From Flavobacteriales bacterium (GTDB lineage Bacteria > Bacteroidota > Bacteroidia > Flavobacteriales_F > PHOS-HE28): a stretch of 64,000 bases of DNA. The position numbers and the translations under genes were made by a program. Below are positions 33,360 to 41,883 of the stretch, piece after piece (positions within the stretch are counted from its first letter, which is position 1; every line of letters begins with the position of its first letter). The DNA lies in contig JAEUTA010000006.1 of assembly GCA_016788205.1 (NCBI GenBank), positions 124,001 through 188,000 of the forward strand, written 5' to 3'. A model generated the notes under the pieces. The model saw only the letters and a list, made by a program, of their open reading frames with translations, did no database searches and was not told the origin of the DNA.

Positions 33360-35459
33360 ATGCGCGACCAACTGCATCTGATGGAACTGGTGGACAACTA
33401 CCTGGACGGCACCATGAACAACAACGACCGCGCAGCCTTCGAGGAACGCTTGCGCACCAATGAAGAGCTGCGCGTGTTGGTGGAGGATCAAGAACACTTG
33501 CGGCGCGCGGCGAGACGTTCTCCGGTACGCGCCGAGGCGAAAGCGGCCTACCGGAAATACCGGTGGGGAAGGATGCTGCCGAGCATGGGCATTGGACTGG
33601 TTCTGCTCATTGCAGCGATCGCATCCGTATTCCTGTGGAACACTCCTTCTGGCACTCATGAGTCAGGAGAGACCGACCCAAACACGGCCGTTCTCAGGAT
33701 CCTCGATGACACGACCGGAACACATCTGGAACCGTTCGTTGTAGCCATCGACCCGAAGCGCGACACGACCTTGTCCACACCGGGCGGCATCGTGCTCGAT
33801 ATTCCAAAAGGCGCTTTTGTGGATAGCCTGGGCGTAGCCATCAAATCACCTGTTCGAGTAAGTGTGGTCGAAGCACTGGACCCATTGGATATCATGAAGG
33901 CCGGTCTGAGCACGATGACCGGTACAATGCTGCTAGAGACAGGCGGCATGTTCCACTTGGACGCACAAGCGAACGGAAAGATGGTGAAGATCGATCCAAC
34001 GAAACCGCTGACAGCGATGGTGCCTGCAACACAGGGGCAAAGGGGTATGCAGCTGTATGCAGGCGTGAAGAAAGAAGATGGCACCATCGACTGGCGTGAC
34101 CCGCAACCACTCAAGAAGTCGCTCATTCCTGTTGACATCAACACGCTGAACTTCTACCCTCCAGAGTACCTGAACAAGCTGAAGGAGCTAGGGAAGGACG
34201 TTACAGACAAGCAGTACACGGATAGCCTGTACTTCTCGTTCAGCGGTGCAGTGAGACGTCAATGGATCATGGGGCCTGAAGAGAACGATGTCCTAACGAT
34301 CGACAGCGCAAAGGCTGACACCACGTACGCGACCTTCGACGGCGTTGACCCGAGCACATACCGCAATGTCGGTATCGACCCAGCCAAGGTGAAGACGATC
34401 TGGAACGATCGGTTCAACGGTACGAATCTCGCCACGCGTGAGTTCGAGGAAAGGATGCGCTCCATACATGGAACATGCGACAATGAAGTGCTGGAACTCT
34501 ATGTCAAGAACCTGGACAAGGACTTGAGCAAGATCGATTCCCTGGTCTTCAGTGAGCGCGACCTCATTTTCGGAGACTTCGCAGAACGCAACGACGGCCG
34601 GGTGGACCTCCCGCCACACGCCGCCGATCGCCTACGGACCTACTACGAGAACCAGAGCCGCACCGAAGCGGAAGCCATCCGCAAGACCCAGGAGAAATTC
34701 TGGAACGAGCAACGGAAACAGGACGTCCGCAGCAATGCCAAACAAGCCGACCATGCCTTGGCCGAGAGCGTTCGGGAAGGCGAACTATTCGCAAAGGAGT
34801 TCGAAGCCAACCTGGACACGGTGTACAAGCAGCTCGGCATCCAGCGTGTTCGCCTACCGCGATCGGCCTGGGTAGTTCCGGTGGTGGGTACCGGCTGGTG
34901 GAACGTGGACAAGGCCGTGCTGGAGGCTACCACCACACGCAGCAGCATGAGCTACACCGACGACAAGACCGGTAAGACCGCGACGCTCACCTACAACCCG
35001 TTGACCATCCAGCTGGCGGATAGAACGAGCTATGATCAACTGGTCGTCTACCTGCTCCCGAAGCAATTGAACAGCTACCAGCGCGTGAAGGAAGACAAGG
35101 GGCTCTTCAGCGAACGCCTCAACAGCATCTTCCAATATGAGCTCTTCTGTCTGGGCATGAAGGAAGGTCAGCAGTACGCTTTCCATACGGCGATTGATGG
35201 CGTAAGTGAGCTTGACGTGACCTTGGTACCGGCAGATGACAATGTTCTACGACAAATGCTCCGCACAAAGGGCAAGATTGAAGATGACCTACTTCAGGAA
35301 GCGAACTACCTCCGCTGGTTAGACACGGATGACCAGCGGCGCCGGACTAACCAAAAGAAGATGGAACTGAGAGAGGCTTTGCTTCCAGTGGTCTTTCCTT
35401 GCCTTGAAGGTGACATACCTGCTGCAGCCGCTGTAGACAGTACACCTGCCTACGAGTAA
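33360..35459 (+). CDS. Large anti-sigma-factor-like membrane protein
   Basis: The 699-residue protein opens with a cytoplasmic helical segment (LHLMELVDNYLDGTMNNNDR, EERLRTNEELRVLVEDQEHL), like the sigma-binding part of FecR/RskA anti-sigma factors. A single helix spans about residues 76-93 (MGIGLVLLIAAIASVFLW). The remaining roughly 600 residues are periplasmic. They include a domain with GGIVLDIPKGAFVDSLG and LLETGGMFHLDAQANGK, patterns I associate with Bacteroidota surface-signal domains, and a coiled region rich in Glu, Arg and Lys around 430-490. Adjacency to the sigma gene is the main basis for the role. The periplasmic part is far larger than in usual anti-sigma factors. Confidence 0.78.
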   Translation: MRDQLHLMELVDNYLDGTMNNNDRAAFEERLRTNEELRVLVEDQEHLRRAARRSPVRAEAKAAYRKYRWGRMLPSMGIGLVLLIAAIASVFLWNTPSGTHESGETDPNTAVLRILDDTTGTHLEPFVVAIDPKRDTTLSTPGGIVLDIPKGAFVDSLGVAIKSPVRVSVVEALDPLDIMKAGLSTMTGTMLLETGGMFHLDAQANGKMVKIDPTKPLTAMVPATQGQRGMQLYAGVKKEDGTIDWRDPQPLKKSLIPVDINTLNFYPPEYLNKLKELGKDVTDKQYTDSLYFSFSGAVRRQWIMGPEENDVLTIDSAKADTTYATFDGVDPSTYRNVGIDPAKVKTIWNDRFNGTNLATREFEERMRSIHGTCDNEVLELYVKNLDKDLSKIDSLVFSERDLIFGDFAERNDGRVDLPPHAADRLRTYYENQSRTEAEAIRKTQEKFWNEQRKQDVRSNAKQADHALAESVREGELFAKEFEANLDTVYKQLGIQRVRLPRSAWVVPVVGTGWWNVDKAVLEATTTRSSMSYTDDKTGKTATLTYNPLTIQLADRTSYDQLVVYLLPKQLNSYQRVKEDKGLFSERLNSIFQYELFCLGMKEGQQYAFHTAIDGVSELDVTLVPADDNVLRQMLRTKGKIEDDLLQEANYLRWLDTDDQRRRTNQKKMELREALLPVVFPCLEGDIPAAAAVDSTPAYE

Positions 35460-35471
35460 CCAGGCTAGAAG

Positions 35472-36503
35472 TTACCCGATCGTCCACGTATGCTCACCCT
35501 TGAGCAACGCGTCCAGATCACCGGGGCCTTTCATCTCCTTGGAACGTTGCACTTGGGCGCGCAGCTTGTCCTCGTGTGTTGGGCGATCGTTCACGTAGAA
35601 CACACCGAACGGCCTTGGCATGGCGCCTTCCAAACGGGGATCATCGAAGAGGCGAACGAGGATGCTGGCCTTGAACGGATCGCGTTCGTCGTGGATCCAA
35701 AGCTCGTCCAGTCCCACACCGCCAGCATAGGTATCCACGATCACGGGGGTCATGCCGTTCAGCTTGATGCCGCGTGTGCCATTGGCGAAGACCAGCGGTT
35801 TGCCGTGCTCCACGAAGATGGTGTTCATCGGCTTGGTGGCTTTCTCGGTGAAGACCTCGAACGCGCCATCGTTGAAGACGTTGCAGTTCTGGTAGACCTC
35901 GACCAAGCTGGTACCGCGATGTGCATCGGCACGGGCGAGGATCTCGCGCATGTGCTTCGGATCGCGGTCCATGCTGCGCGCGATGAAGGTTGCATCGGCG
36001 CCTTTGAACAAGGCCAGCGGGTTGAACGGATGATCCGTACTACCCATCGGTGTGCTGCGCGTGACGGCACCTTCGGGCGAAGTGGGTGAGTACTGTCCTT
36101 TCGTGAGACCGTAGATCTCGTTGTTGAAGAGCAGCACGTTCACATCCACGTTGCGGCGCAGCAGATGGATGATGTGGTTGCCGCCGATGCTCAGCGCATC
36201 GCCATCGCCGGTGATCATCCACACGCTCAGTTCCGGGCGCACACTTCGCAGACCGCTGACCAATGCCGGCGCACGACCATGGATGCTATGCAGGCCATAA
36301 GTGTCCATGTAGTACGGGAAGCGCGAAGAGCATCCGATACCGCTGATGAACACGACCTCTTCCTTCTTCTTGCCGCTCTGCTCCAGCAGGGTCTGCACCT
36401 GTTTCAGGATGCTGTAGTCGCCGCAACCGGGACACCAGCGCACTTCCTGATCGCTGCTGAAATCGACCTTCTGCACGGGAGTGGTTCCGTTCACGGTACT
36501 CAT
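35472..36503 (-). CDS. korB: 2-oxoacid:ferredoxin oxidoreductase, beta subunit
   Basis: This is the thiamine-diphosphate subunit of a 2-oxoacid:ferredoxin oxidoreductase, most likely 2-oxoglutarate-specific. The 343-residue protein has WCPGCGDYSILK (cysteines 24 and 27), the segment SGIGCSSRFPYYMDTYG, the TPP motif GDGDALSIGGNH (99-110) and NVLLFNNEIYGLTKGQYSPT. A third cluster cysteine lies in YQNCNVFNDGAF. Together with the alpha subunit it would convert 2-oxoglutarate to succinyl-CoA while reducing ferredoxin. Its ATG overlaps the korA stop by four bases. Confidence 0.92.
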   Translation of the reverse strand: MSTVNGTTPVQKVDFSSDQEVRWCPGCGDYSILKQVQTLLEQSGKKKEEVVFISGIGCSSRFPYYMDTYGLHSIHGRAPALVSGLRSVRPELSVWMITGDGDALSIGGNHIIHLLRRNVDVNVLLFNNEIYGLTKGQYSPTSPEGAVTRSTPMGSTDHPFNPLALFKGADATFIARSMDRDPKHMREILARADAHRGTSLVEVYQNCNVFNDGAFEVFTEKATKPMNTIFVEHGKPLVFANGTRGIKLNGMTPVIVDTYAGGVGLDELWIHDERDPFKASILVRLFDDPRLEGAMPRPFGVFYVNDRPTHEDKLRAQVQRSKEMKGPGDLDALLKGEHTWTIG

Positions 36504-38419
36504 GCTCTCAACTGGTTTAGGATACCCGCACGGATCTCTTCACTGGTGAACGGCATGCCCTGGATCTTGTTCAGCCCTTGTGCATCCACAAGGAATTCGG
36601 CGCGCAACAGTTGACGCAGCTGTCCGCTGTTCATCTCGGGCACCAGCACCTTCTTGTATTTCTTCAGCAACGGACCAAGGCCTTTGTTGAATGGGAACAG
36701 GTGACGGATATGCACGTGTGCCACGCTCTTGCCTTCGGCCTGCAACTGTAGAGCAGCCGTACGGATCGCACCGTAGGTGGATCCCCAACCGACGACCAGC
36801 AAGTCTCCTTCGGGAGGCCCGCTATCCAGACGAATGGGTTTGAAACGATCCGCGATGCGGGTCACCTTCTCGGCGCGCAACTGCACCATCTTCTCGTGGT
36901 TGGCGGGATCGTAGCTGATGTTGCCGGTCTTGTCCTGCTTCTCGATCCCACCGATGCGGTGCTGCAATCCAGCTTGACCGGGCAAGGCCCATGGGCGTAC
37001 CCCACGCTCATCACGCAGGTATGGCAGGAACGCCTCTACCCCTCGCTCGCTCAGCGCGCTGCGGTCCATGCCTTCGGCATTGCTCGGCGTGCCAGCCTCA
37101 CGCGCCGGAATGAAAGGCGGTTTGATCTCGGGCAGGCTCTTCGCTTCGGGGAAACGCCACGGCTCAGATCCGTTGGCGATGTATCCATCGGTGAGCAGGA
37201 TCACCGGCGTCATGTGTTCCAGCGCGAGTTGTACGGCTTCAAAAGCCATGTCGAAACAGTCGATCGGTGTGCTGGCAGCGATCACGGGGATCGGTGCTTC
37301 GCCATTGCGGCCATGGACCGCCTGCCAGAGATCGGCCTGCTCGGTCTTCGTGGGAAGTCCGGTGCTGGGTCCCCCGCGTTGCACGTTCACGATCACCAGC
37401 GGGATCTCCAGCATCAAGGCCAGGCCCATCGCTTCAGCCTTCAATGCGATTCCCGGGCCACTGCTCGCCGTGATGCCCAATGCACCACCGTAGCTCGCAC
37501 CGATCGCGCTGCTGATCGCGGCGATCTCGTCTTCCGCCTGGAAGGTGATCACACCGAAATTCTTGTGACGCGAAAGCTCGTGCAGGATGTCGCTGGCAGG
37601 TGTGATCGGGTAACTGCCGTAGAACAGATCGAGCTTCGCTTTCTGTGCACCGGCGATAAGGCCGAGCGCCGTGCCCTGGTTCCCGGTGATGCTGCGGTAG
37701 GTGCCGGTGGGCATCGGCGCCGGCTTCACCTCAAAGCGCGTGCTGAAGGTCTCGCTGGTCTCGCCGTAGAAGTAACCGGCGTGCAGGGCCTTCATGTTGG
37801 CATCGAGCACCTCGGGCTTGCGTGCGAATTTCTTCTGGAGGAACCCTTCTGTCAGCGCATTCTCACGGCTGTACATCCAATTGATGAACCCGAGCACGAA
37901 CATGTTCTTGCACCGGTCCTTCTCCTTCATACCGAGCGTGGTGCCTTCCAGTGCGGTGCGCGTGAGTTTCGTCACGTCCACCTGATGCAGCACGAAGCCT
38001 TCCAGCGAACCGTTCGTCAGTGGATCGGCGTCTTCGGGGATACCGGCCAGGCGCAGGTTCTTCTTGTCGAAACCATCGGTGTTGGCGATGATGCTGCCGC
38101 CCTTCTTCAACTTACCGAGGTTCGCCTTCAACGCAGCGGCATTCATCACCACCAGCACATCGGCCTGGTCGCCGGGCGTCCAGATCTCCACACTGCCGAA
38201 GTGCAGTTGGTAGCCGCTCACGCCGGCGAGCGTTCCTTGCGGCGCACGGATCTCGGCGGGGAAATTCGGGAAGGTGCTGACGTCGTTCCCGAACAGCGCG
38301 TTGGTATCGGTGAACTGGCTGCCGGTGAGCTGTATGCCGTCGCCGCTGTCGCCGGCGAAGAGGATCACCACGTTCTGGCGGGTCTCTACGGGCTTGGGCT
38401 TCAATGTGGTCGTGGACAT
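36500..38419 (-). CDS. korA: 2-oxoacid:ferredoxin oxidoreductase, fused gamma-alpha subunit
   Basis: The 639-residue protein joins an N-terminal gamma domain (FAGDSGDGIQLTGSQFTDT, then APQGTLAGVSGYQLHFGS) to the alpha domain starting near residue 240 (RSITGNQGTALGLIAGAQ, YGSYPITPASDILHEL, ITASSGPGIALKAEAMGLA). The C-terminal domain has DLLVVGWGSTYGAI. This two-gene layout is typical of KorAB in Bacteroidota and actinobacteria. No ferredoxin (delta) gene is next to it. An exact -7 box TACCTTTG lies 38 bp upstream of the start codon. Confidence 0.93.
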   Translation of the reverse strand: MSTTTLKPKPVETRQNVVILFAGDSGDGIQLTGSQFTDTNALFGNDVSTFPNFPAEIRAPQGTLAGVSGYQLHFGSVEIWTPGDQADVLVVMNAAALKANLGKLKKGGSIIANTDGFDKKNLRLAGIPEDADPLTNGSLEGFVLHQVDVTKLTRTALEGTTLGMKEKDRCKNMFVLGFINWMYSRENALTEGFLQKKFARKPEVLDANMKALHAGYFYGETSETFSTRFEVKPAPMPTGTYRSITGNQGTALGLIAGAQKAKLDLFYGSYPITPASDILHELSRHKNFGVITFQAEDEIAAISSAIGASYGGALGITASSGPGIALKAEAMGLALMLEIPLVIVNVQRGGPSTGLPTKTEQADLWQAVHGRNGEAPIPVIAASTPIDCFDMAFEAVQLALEHMTPVILLTDGYIANGSEPWRFPEAKSLPEIKPPFIPAREAGTPSNAEGMDRSALSERGVEAFLPYLRDERGVRPWALPGQAGLQHRIGGIEKQDKTGNISYDPANHEKMVQLRAEKVTRIADRFKPIRLDSGPPEGDLLVVGWGSTYGAIRTAALQLQAEGKSVAHVHIRHLFPFNKGLGPLLKKYKKVLVPEMNSGQLRQLLRAEFLVDAQGLNKIQGMPFTSEEIRAGILNQLRA

Positions 38420-38457
38420 TTCGGTGGGCCCAGGAAGAGGGGCCTGCTTTCGGAGCG

Positions 38458-38465
38458 CAAAGGTA
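38458..38465 (-). promoter_or_regulatory. -7 promoter element TACCTTTG of korAB
   Basis: This is an exact match to TAnnTTTG on the minus strand, in the gap between the korA start (38419) and the preceding gene. It gives a leader of about 30 bases. Confidence 0.6.
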
Positions 38466-38530
38466 CGGGGCGGTGCGCCTCGGGAACCTCTAGGTCAAGG
38501 ACACGATCGGCAACGGCCGCAGTTGGAACG

Positions 38531-39637
38531 CTAGGGATACTCGAACCCGAAGCGGTATTCAACCAATCCTACAGCATCGAACTCCGCCGTGATGTAGTAG
38601 GTAGGAAGCGCGTACCCCTTGAGTACACCAGTGTTTCCAAGATCATCGATGCGATAGCTCAACAAGGTGTTGCCGTTGGCCCCTTTCCCCACGGTGCGCG
38701 TTGAACCCAAAATGGCTTCGACCTTCTCTTTGGACATTCCAAGTTCAATGCCCAAGCTTGACCGGAACAAATCCCTTTTCAGAACGCCGAACGTCGTGTC
38801 AGGTTCCGCTCGGCTCAATTCCATTTCCGCGTACTGGTCGTATCCGGCTCCATAGTGAAGACTGAACGTGGCGAATATCGTTCGATCCGGATCACTGTAG
38901 CTCGCATGCGGCATTGGATATCGCTCGGTTTCCATGAGCCGTCGCTCACCAGTACTACCGAGCACGCGTAAGGCCGAAGTCGCATCCCCCATCACCACTC
39001 CGGCCATGGCGGTATCGATCGCTGTAGGTCGCGTAGGTTGAAGAAGTTCGACCCGAACGAACTGATCCATTGTCGCACGCTCGCTCTTTGCGCCATAAGC
39101 GGTCATCAACATGGACTGAAGGGTATCCGCCATGGCAAGAAGATCCGCTGATGACATGAACAGGGCTCTGTCCACCTTAGGCGGGTATTCAGCGTAAACC
39201 TCCTTCCCATTATCGAAGCACACGAAACGCTCAACGACAACCGTCTTCCCGGAATCAAAGGCCTCTGTGTCACCGATCCACATTGCCGCTTCCTTGTCCA
39301 GATAAGCAGGTCTGTTGTACGCGAGTTGGCGTTCGAGAAAGATGAACGAACCCACATCATGCCAAAGGATCGATGATTCCGAGCGACCCATTTCTCCAAA
39401 GAACTTCACTTCGATCAGGATCAATTCACCTGCCTCGCGGAAGTAACCCACGGCTTCGCCCCCCTCGGTTGAAAAGTCGGGCAGATCCAGTTGGATAGTC
39501 ACGGCCGACTGCGCATCGTAATAGGCAGCCTGGTGCATACCGTGGAGCCGGTCTGCCCAAGCCCCCAATTGCTGGGAGGCAGCATTCAGCACCAAAAGCA
39601 CGCAGACTAAGGACAGTATGGCTTGTCGTGCCGTCAT
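38531..39637 (-). CDS. Secreted protein of unknown function with SmpA/OmlA-like end
   Basis: The 368-residue protein has a signal peptide (MTARQAILSLVCVLLVLNAAS) and no later membrane helix, so it is exported. I do not recognise the main body. Near the C-terminus the stretch LGIELGMSKEKVEAILGSTRT resembles the first helix of BamE/SmpA-type domains (a glycine followed by MSKEEVxxLLG), but the rest of that fold is not evident. It lies 24 bp after nifU on the same strand and may be cotranscribed, though a link in function is not apparent. Confidence 0.65.
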   Translation of the reverse strand: MTARQAILSLVCVLLVLNAASQQLGAWADRLHGMHQAAYYDAQSAVTIQLDLPDFSTEGGEAVGYFREAGELILIEVKFFGEMGRSESSILWHDVGSFIFLERQLAYNRPAYLDKEAAMWIGDTEAFDSGKTVVVERFVCFDNGKEVYAEYPPKVDRALFMSSADLLAMADTLQSMLMTAYGAKSERATMDQFVRVELLQPTRPTAIDTAMAGVVMGDATSALRVLGSTGERRLMETERYPMPHASYSDPDRTIFATFSLHYGAGYDQYAEMELSRAEPDTTFGVLKRDLFRSSLGIELGMSKEKVEAILGSTRTVGKGANGNTLLSYRIDDLGNTGVLKGYALPTYYITAEFDAVGLVEYRFGFEYP

Positions 39638-39661
39638 CGCATTGGCGCGATATCCAAAGGA

Positions 39662-39925
39662 TCACGCCATTGCAGGCAGGTTCACCGCATCAACCCGTTT
39701 GATGGCTGGTGCCACGCGCTTGATCGCCTCTTCCACACCAGCCTTCATGGTCATGTGGCTCATACTGCAGTTGCTGCATGCACCGTGCAGACGCACACGT
39801 GCGATGCCGTCGGTGGTCACTTCTTCCAAGGTGATATCACCACCATCGGCTTCGAGGAACGGACGCAGGTCGCTGAGCGCTTCGCGGATGCGTTGCTCGC
39901 AGTGTTGAAGTTCGATCGCGTCCAT
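39662..39925 (-). CDS. NifU C-terminal-domain Fe-S scaffold protein
   Basis: The 87-residue protein is a stand-alone NifU C-terminal domain (Nfu type): IREALSDLRPFLEADGGDI, then the cluster motif CSNC with cysteines 50 and 53 (RLHGACSNCSMSHMTM) and GVEEAIKRVAP. Such proteins carry a [4Fe-4S] cluster between subunits and deliver it to targets. It begins 3 bp after the mrp stop codon, and Mrp is also an Fe-S carrier, so the two probably act in the same maturation route. Confidence 0.93.
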   Translation of the reverse strand: MDAIELQHCEQRIREALSDLRPFLEADGGDITLEEVTTDGIARVRLHGACSNCSMSHMTMKAGVEEAIKRVAPAIKRVDAVNLPAMA

Positions 39926-39928
39926 CGG

Positions 39929-41011
39929 TCAGGCGGGGCTGGTTGCTGCGGCGGGTTGGGTCACCTCCGCCAGTCGGCGCTGCAAGGCTACGCAAAGGTC
40001 GTTGAAGGCGGCGGAAACCAGCGTGGAATCCTGCATCACGGCGGGGCGGCCCACATCACCGGCCTCGCGGATGCTCTGTACCAGCGGGATCTCACCCAGC
40101 AGCGGCACCTTCAGTTCTTCAGCAAGCACACGCGCACCGCCCTGCCCGAAGATGTAATACTTGTTGTTCGGGAGTTCCGCCGGTGTGAACCAGGCCATGT
40201 TCTCCACGATGCCGAGCACGGGCACGTTCACGCTGGGCAGCTGGAAGAAGCCAACGCCTTTGCGGGCATCGGCGAGGGCTACGGGTTGTGGCGTGCTTAC
40301 GACAACAGCGCCGGTAAGCGGCACGGCCTGTACCAAGCTCAGGTGGATGTCACTGGTCCCCGGGGGTAGATCCACGAGCATGATGTCGAGCTCGCCCCAA
40401 TCCGCATCCTTGAAGAGTTGTTCCAGCGCCTTGCTGGCCATGGGTCCACGCCAGGCGATGGCTTGTGAGGGATCGGCGAAGAAACCGATGCTCAACAGTT
40501 TCACGCCGTGGCTCTCCACCGGCACGATCAACCGTTTGCCATCCTTCTCAATGGTCGTTGGTCGCTCGTGTACCGTATCGAACATGATGGGCATGCTCGG
40601 TCCGTGGATGTCAGCGTCCACCAACCCCACTTTCAACCCAAGTCGTGCGAGGCCCACAGCGAGGTTCGCGGTGATGGTGCTCTTGCCCACGCCGCCTTTG
40701 CCGCTCGCGACCGCCACGATGTGCTTCACATAGGGCAGCACCTTGCGCAGGTTGCTCTCTCCGCTCAAAGGTGTCACGTTCACCTTCACCTGCACATCCT
40801 TGCCCAAGGCCTGTTGCAGGTTGAAGACCACGGCTTCCTCCATGCGCTTGCGGCTGTGCATGGCGGGGTTGCTCACCTCAACATGTACGTGGACCGTGTT
40901 GTCGTCCACGGTGACGTCGCGCACGAGGTCAAGCTCCACGATGTCCTTCTTCAGGTCGGGTTCGATGATGCGCGAAAGGGCGGCGAGGATGGCTTCTTCG
41001 GTGATGGGCAT
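39929..41011 (-). CDS. mrp: Mrp/NBP35-family P-loop ATPase (Fe-S carrier)
   Basis: The 360-residue protein has an N-terminal MIP18/DUF59 domain (about 1-90) and a deviant Walker A motif GKGGVGKST (104-112), then VDADIHGPSMPIMF and DLPPGTSDIHLSL. These are the marks of Mrp/ApbC proteins that bind and transfer Fe-S clusters. The region that holds CPxC in E. coli Mrp reads MAWFTPAELPNNKYYIFGQG here, without cysteine; I recall the same in other Bacteroidota. The ATG at 41011 follows a -7 box by 9 bp, which excludes upstream starts. nifU follows after 3 bp. Confidence 0.93.
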   Translation of the reverse strand: MPITEEAILAALSRIIEPDLKKDIVELDLVRDVTVDDNTVHVHVEVSNPAMHSRKRMEEAVVFNLQQALGKDVQVKVNVTPLSGESNLRKVLPYVKHIVAVASGKGGVGKSTITANLAVGLARLGLKVGLVDADIHGPSMPIMFDTVHERPTTIEKDGKRLIVPVESHGVKLLSIGFFADPSQAIAWRGPMASKALEQLFKDADWGELDIMLVDLPPGTSDIHLSLVQAVPLTGAVVVSTPQPVALADARKGVGFFQLPSVNVPVLGIVENMAWFTPAELPNNKYYIFGQGGARVLAEELKVPLLGEIPLVQSIREAGDVGRPAVMQDSTLVSAAFNDLCVALQRRLAEVTQPAAATSPA

Positions 41012-41020
41012 GGCGGGGCG

Positions 41021-41028
41021 CAAAAGTA
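41021..41028 (-). promoter_or_regulatory. -7 promoter element TACTTTTG of the mrp-nifU genes
   Basis: This is an exact TAnnTTTG match ending 9 bp before the mrp ATG, so the message would be nearly leaderless. Confidence 0.6.
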
Positions 41029-41044
41029 GAGCGCGGACCGGCCG

Positions 41045-41458
41045 TTAAACCAGCGCCTCCAGCTCCTTCGCGAGCCAATCCTCGGCTTCCTCGGCATCAC
41101 CGAAGAGCTCAACCTTGAAGGGCGCAACGGCGGACGTGGCATCCACCAGCCGTTCGGTCACGGTGCGGTTGAAGTACTCGGCACCTTGCACCACAGCCAC
41201 ACGGCGCAGACCCTCCTTCATCAATTCGGGAACGAAGACCTCCATGGACCACTTTTCATCGGTGCGCAGGATCACACCAAGGCCGCGCGTATCCGACAGC
41301 CACAGCGCGAGGTTGTTGTCCTTCACCGTTTGGAGTACTTGCCAAAGTGCGGCGCGATAGTCCTCGCTCGAAGGGGTCGCTTTCCAGGTGCTGATCACCA
41401 AACTCTGCTCGGCATCCACATCGATGCGGAGCAGTTCATCATTCCGGAAGGTCTTCAT
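41045..41458 (-). CDS. STAS/SpoIIAA-like domain protein
   Basis: The 137-residue cytoplasmic protein has a pattern of alternating strands and helices: LLRIDVDAEQSLVISTWKA, then NLALWLSDTRGLGVILRTDE, LRRVAVVQGAEYFNR and KVELFGDAEEAEDWLA. It fits the SpoIIAA-like/STAS fold, and similar short proteins are common in Bacteroidota. No phospho-acceptor serine or partner kinase is evident. It lies 33 bp before mrp on the same strand, but the mrp promoter sits in between, so it may be the last gene of the trmB unit. Confidence 0.6.
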   Translation of the reverse strand: MKTFRNDELLRIDVDAEQSLVISTWKATPSSEDYRAALWQVLQTVKDNNLALWLSDTRGLGVILRTDEKWSMEVFVPELMKEGLRRVAVVQGAEYFNRTVTERLVDATSAVAPFKVELFGDAEEAEDWLAKELEALV

Positions 41459-41514
41459 GGCTCGGGCCTTGGCCTACACAAAGATCGTTCATCCGGGAGG
41501 GAAAGCAAGTCGGT

Positions 41515-41880
41515 CTAAAGCCCCAACTCGACCGCAGGATCCCAGAACTTCTTCTGGAAGTCCACCACCTGATCCTTCTTCACCTTGATGCCTTCCTTCT
41601 TCAGCAGGTCCTCCATGGCCGTTGGCGAACCGAAGTGGTGCTTGCCAGTGAGCATACCGATGCGGTTGACCACCCGATGGGCAGGAACCTTTGGCTTCAC
41701 CACGTGAGCGTTGTTCATACAGTAGCCAACGATGCGTGCACTGCGCGCGGCACCGAGGTATTTGGCTATGGCTCCGTAGCTCGTCACGCGTCCTTTGGGG
41801 ATCTGGCGCACCACGGCCATCACGTCCGCGAAGAAATCGCGCTCCTGGACGGCTTCGTTGATGAGGGTGCGCTTGGCCAT
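41515..41880 (-). CDS. Alkyltransferase-like (ATL) DNA-repair protein without active cysteine
   Basis: The 121-residue protein matches the DNA-binding domain of O6-methylguanine methyltransferase: VVRQIPKGRVTSYGAIAKYLG, ARSARIVGYCMNNAH and the HRVVNRIGMLTG motif. The active-site PCHR reads PAHR, so alkyl transfer is impossible. Such ATL proteins bind alkylated guanine and flip it out, flagging the site for nucleotide excision repair. This family assignment is firm; activity is inferred from known ATL proteins. It starts 3 bp after the trmB stop codon. Confidence 0.87.
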   Translation of the reverse strand: MAKRTLINEAVQERDFFADVMAVVRQIPKGRVTSYGAIAKYLGAARSARIVGYCMNNAHVVKPKVPAHRVVNRIGMLTGKHHFGSPTAMEDLLKKEGIKVKKDQVVDFQKKFWDPAVELGL

Positions 41881-41883
41881 GGC

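Noticed and set aside
36896..38704. A 602-codon open frame on the strand opposite korA
   Set aside because: It lies entirely over a conserved enzyme and its translation is rich in His, Arg and Gly without any domain. GC-rich codon usage creates long antisense frames here.
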